Shown piece by piece: positions 61,100 through 64,000 of a DNA stretch of 64,000 nt (positions are counted from its first letter, which is position 1; every line of letters starts with the position of its first letter). The notes beneath the pieces are model-generated. The model saw only the letters and a list, made by a program, of their open reading frames with translations. It ran no database searches and had not been told where the DNA came from. The stretch covers positions 2,793,068 to 2,857,067 of the forward strand of contig VWZW01001649.1 of assembly GCA_013397115.1 (NCBI GenBank). Reading direction: 5' to 3'. The translations under genes and the position numbers were made by a program. The stretch comes from Edolisoma coerulescens. Its lineage: Eukaryota; Chordata; Aves; Passeriformes; Campephagidae.

Positions 61100-61330
61100 A
61101 GGGCGAGCGCCTCGTGCTCCCGTCGCGCGCGCACCAATCACAGTCGCCTGGAGGGCCGCGAGCCGGGTGCACGCGCCCTCCCCCTCCCTTTCCCTGCCCA
61201 CCCCCGCTCCGGGGGCGGAACCGAGAGCCGGCTCCAGCCAATCAGAGGCAAACGGGCGTGAAGCGTGGGGCGCGAGAGGGCCCGCGTGCCGAGACGCCGT
61301 ATAAAAAGGGGGGCCGGGGGCGAGAGCGGG
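61100..61330 (+). promoter_or_regulatory. TATA/CCAAT promoter of the next gene (possibly CHKA)
   Basis: Inside a dense CpG island lie CCAAT boxes at 61134-61138 and 61238-61242 (the latter in CCAATCAGAG, an NF-Y type site), a GC box near 61211-61217, and a TATA box TATAAAAA at 61300-61307. Start of transcription is expected about 30 bases on, near 61330. All are in + orientation with normal spacing, so a + strand promoter is well supported. In human, CHKA follows KMT5B on the same strand at about this distance, making it the first guess; nothing in the sequence proves it. Confidence 0.75.
61300..61307 (+). promoter_or_regulatory. TATA box
   Basis: TATAAAAA followed by a G-run, set in otherwise GC-rich sequence, 58 bases after the proximal CCAAT box. 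Confidence 0.8.
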
Positions 61331-61818
61331 GCTCACTCGCTGCCGGCGCTGACGGCGGACGGACGCACGCGAGCTGCCGCCCCCGCCTGCCGNNGGAGGG
61401 GGAGGTGGCCCATCCAGGGGGCGGGGACGGGGGCGCGCCGCGGTTCGGAGCCGACCCCGGCAGGGGAGGCAAGGGGGCTCCGTCTTTAATTTCGTTTTAT
61501 TCTTTTAAATCCCTCCCGGATTCGGTTTAGTTGGTGATGGGAGCGGGCTGGCCGCCGCGGGGGGTGGTGCGGGGGTGCCGGGGGGCGGTGCCGGGTGCGC
61601 TGCCGCACCCCCGGCCCGGAGCGGGTGGTGGTGCGGGGGGGCGGCGGCTGCTGCATCGCGACGGCCCCGTCTCGGCCCCGCGCCGGGGGAGGGGCCCCGC
61701 GCCCGGCCGGGAGAGGGATGGAGCCGGCAGAAACCGCTGCACCGCGCCCCGAGCTCCCTGCCGGGGGAAAGGGCCCCGCTGGGCTGGCCCTGGGTGCTCC
61801 GCACTGAGAGGTCGTCAG
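61330..61818 (+). other. Probable first exon of the downstream gene
   Basis: From the expected start 23-30 bases past the TATA box to a good donor, CAG before GTAAAC (GT at 61819-61820). A frame from the ATG at 61537 stays open to the donor and could code for about 94 Gly/Pro/Arg-rich residues, but such frames are common in CpG islands on both strands. I cannot recognise the product; choline kinase alpha's conserved sequence is absent, so if this is CHKA the exon is mostly leader or an alternative first exon. Two unknown bases at 61393-61394. Confidence 0.5.
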
Positions 61819-64000
61819 GTAAACGCGGTGTACCGGTGATGTGAGTCATCTTTTACAGCACACAGTAGCGAGTGCTTGTGACTCAGCACGTTGGCAGCAG
61901 AAATATGTAAATTGGGGACGTTCTAAAGCCATATGATGTAATGTGTTAGAGAGCTCTGCCTTCTTTGCGGAATTAAATAGCATCTTTATTTTACTTTAAA
62001 TAAACAGATGTTAGTTCAGAGTTCCCCCTTTACGCATCTTCCAGATTGATCATTCTACCTGATCAAACGTGGAGTCGGGTAGTTTCAAAGGATACTGTTG
62101 CCAGTTTGCTTTCCCAGTGTTTCTACTTTTGTCCATACACAAAACATGCTCACACCTACCCTAGGTAGCTGAGGGAGCATAAGCAGTTGACAAAGCTCTG
62201 ATGTATAAAAGTATGATTAAAACACGTCCTGCTCCTTTCTAAATTTATTTTAAAGGCTTTATTGAAAAATGAGCAACTCACTGAGACCCAGTGCAGGTAG
62301 TATTTGTTTTTCTAGATCATTTCTCCTCGCTTGACATGATCATAAGGAGTTTATGAAGGGAGAGAATTTTTACAAAACCAGTATAGTTCCTAAACAGTAG
62401 ACTAGTCTGATATGTCTAGTTTGAGTTGCTTAATTAAGTTTTCATCTGTATTAGTGTGTATTGCTGCTTTCGGTACTTATTTTTAAAGCCTTACATTTTA
62501 GGACAGTTATCTTTGCATTTCTTGGAAACCTCCCATGTGAGACACCACTTCAAAATGGCTTGGTGGTTTCCAGATTTGGCAGAAGAGAAGATGAGCTGCA
62601 ACTTAAGAATGTATAAAGCCATGCTAATTGGCAGTTAGGTTTTTTTTGCAAAAGTCTTCTCACCACTTTCATCTCTGGAAGATGCATCATATTGGTTTGC
62701 TGATTCTGGTTTCAGGCAGTGTGCATTCTCCAATGTGTCCATCAATATTGCAAAATCATGTTCTTGAGCAGCTGTCAGTAAAATAACTGGTAGCTTTATC
62801 TGTGTGAGTGAGATGTGCCCTTTTGACCTTTAAACAAGCTGCTGAGTCTACTGACCTTTCAAGAGAACAGTGCCTTTTATTATGCTCCTGTATGGATTTC
62901 CTTGATAACTTTTCCAGGTAACTTTTGAAGTCCTAAGTGCTGTAGTGAACTTAAACTATAGTGAAACTATTGTTTAATGGAGTTCAGCATCTCTGAGACA
63001 CTCCAGTTTGGCTTGTCTAGTATAAAAATAAAGGGGCTTTCATGCACTGTGTGCTGGCTGAGCATTTAAGTCATGTAACTGTACAGATTCTTGAGCTTTA
63101 GTCCAGTATTTCTTGTAAAGTGTTTTTCAGTGTGCTTAGTTCTTCTCTTTAAGTATTGATGTTTTCACCAAAGTTTATGTCAGAGGCTTAGGAAAGGTGG
63201 CAAGTGTTTTTTCAAAAAAATCTGTCTAGCACAGTTCAGATAAAGCCAGAAGTGTAGTTAGTATAACTAACCAATGTTCAGATTGTCTCTGAATAGCTGG
63301 CTCTGCTCTTCATTTGATATCCTTTCTGTCTGTCTCTTGGGTTTTTTTCAAACCTGTTCACCTTCATGGTTCAAAGTTGCTTCATATCTTGTCTCTAAAT
63401 ATCCTCTTTTGGATGCCTGCCAAGCCACCTGGTTCTTTTCTGTCTCCTTTCTTAAGCATGTTGTGCAGCTGCTGTTTTACCCTGTTTTCTTGAGATTTCT
63501 TTTTTTCTTCTCAGTTGTGGACTTTGGATATGTAGGCCAGCCCTTGTCTCCTTTTTGGTAGCCTTTTTCTCCAGAAGGTCTTTTCTGCTTCCCCACTGTG
63601 TTGAAAGAGAGCCCAGAAGAATATTTGAAAAAGCATTGAGAGGAATGTCAGGTTAGGACTGAGAACTGCATTTTAGACACTACATTTTGGATCTGCTGTG
63701 GATTCTTGGAATCCAAGGTCACTGCAAGGTATTATGTATTATAGGCAAAATGACTTGCAGAAGGGAAATTTGAAAATTTCATAAATGAACATAATGATAA
63801 TGAAAAGAATGCAGAAAAGCAGAGCAGTAAAGAAAGTGTGGGTTGAGTAGATGGGTGTTCTTAAGGAGCTACTAGAACATCAAGAAACTTAGAATTTCAT
63901 CAATACAGACACGCTCTAGGGAGATATATGTTTCAGTCATCCAGATGATACACAAACATACTGGTTTTTTCATATAATTACTGTTTAACAACAGTGTTTT
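61819..64000 (+). other. Probable intron 1 of the downstream gene (runs off the window)
   Basis: AT-rich sequence after the GTAAAC donor. It starts with two AP-1-like sites (61842 and 61879) and then shows no exon, repeat or RNA gene that I recognise. Confidence 0.45.
61842..61888. promoter_or_regulatory. Paired AP-1 / NF-E2-like sites
   Basis: TGAGTCA at 61842-61848 and TGACTCAGCA at 61879-61888. The second matches the extended NF-E2/MARE (antioxidant-type) consensus TGACTCAGCA. They lie just inside the putative intron 1 at the edge of the CpG island. Confidence 0.45.

Noticed and set aside
60842..61241. Open frames on the - strand across the promoter island (a possible divergent gene)
   Set aside because: The frames follow the CCCT repeat tract and GC bias; no - strand TATA or donor of comparable quality was seen.
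61537..61818. Gly/Pro/Arg-rich frame in the probable first exon as CHKA N-terminus
   Set aside because: No choline-kinase sequence is present; the frame is what a GC-rich leader gives by chance. Kept only as a possible exon, not as a CDS.
1..64000. CRISPR arrays, tRNA or rRNA genes, operons
   Set aside because: No regularly spaced repeats, no tRNA A/B boxes or cloverleaf, and the DNA is clearly vertebrate nuclear sequence.

Overview
The window is vertebrate nuclear DNA, almost certainly from a bird. It contains at least five fragments of CR1 LINEs, whose 3' ends carry the bird-type tail ATTCTGTGAT, and one complete solo LTR that resembles endogenous-retrovirus LTRs I recall from songbird genomes (recollection, not searched). 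The protein-coding gene is built from exons with canonical GT-AG junctions. There is no operon-like, prokaryotic, CRISPR or tRNA content.

Layout. (1) 1-28,065 (+): the histone H4K20 methyltransferase gene KMT5B (SUV420H1). A GC-rich first exon opens at the left edge and is cut by it. Nine coding exons (7,090-26,715) can be assembled exactly; they join in frame to an 854-residue protein with the N-terminal region, SET domain, post-SET zinc site and long basic/acidic C-terminal half of the family. A 20-nt microexon carries part of the SET-domain zinc site. The 3' UTR has four AATAAA signals. (2) 28,066-60,400: about 32 kb with no gene I can support. It holds CR1 fragments (30,745-31,461 and 50,030-50,262), a diverged direct repeat 480 bp apart (38,766 and 39,246), small tandem and inverted repeats, and a 1,137-bp solo LTR at 55,846-56,982 flanked by a perfect 5-bp target-site duplication. 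(3) 60,400-61,850: a CpG-rich region with a long polypyrimidine tract, two CCAAT boxes, a TATA box and a good splice donor, read as the promoter and first exon of the next gene on the + strand. By the human gene order (KMT5B followed in the same direction by CHKA, roughly 30 kb away) it may be CHKA, but no choline-kinase coding sequence is visible. (4) 61,819-64,000: probably intron 1 of that gene.

The most useful observations are the exact KMT5B gene model including the microexon, a built-in short isoform that ends two codons past exon 9, upstream ORFs including one overlapping the KMT5B start codon, the solo LTR with its target duplication, and the TATA/CCAAT promoter at the right. I did not find a novel biological system.
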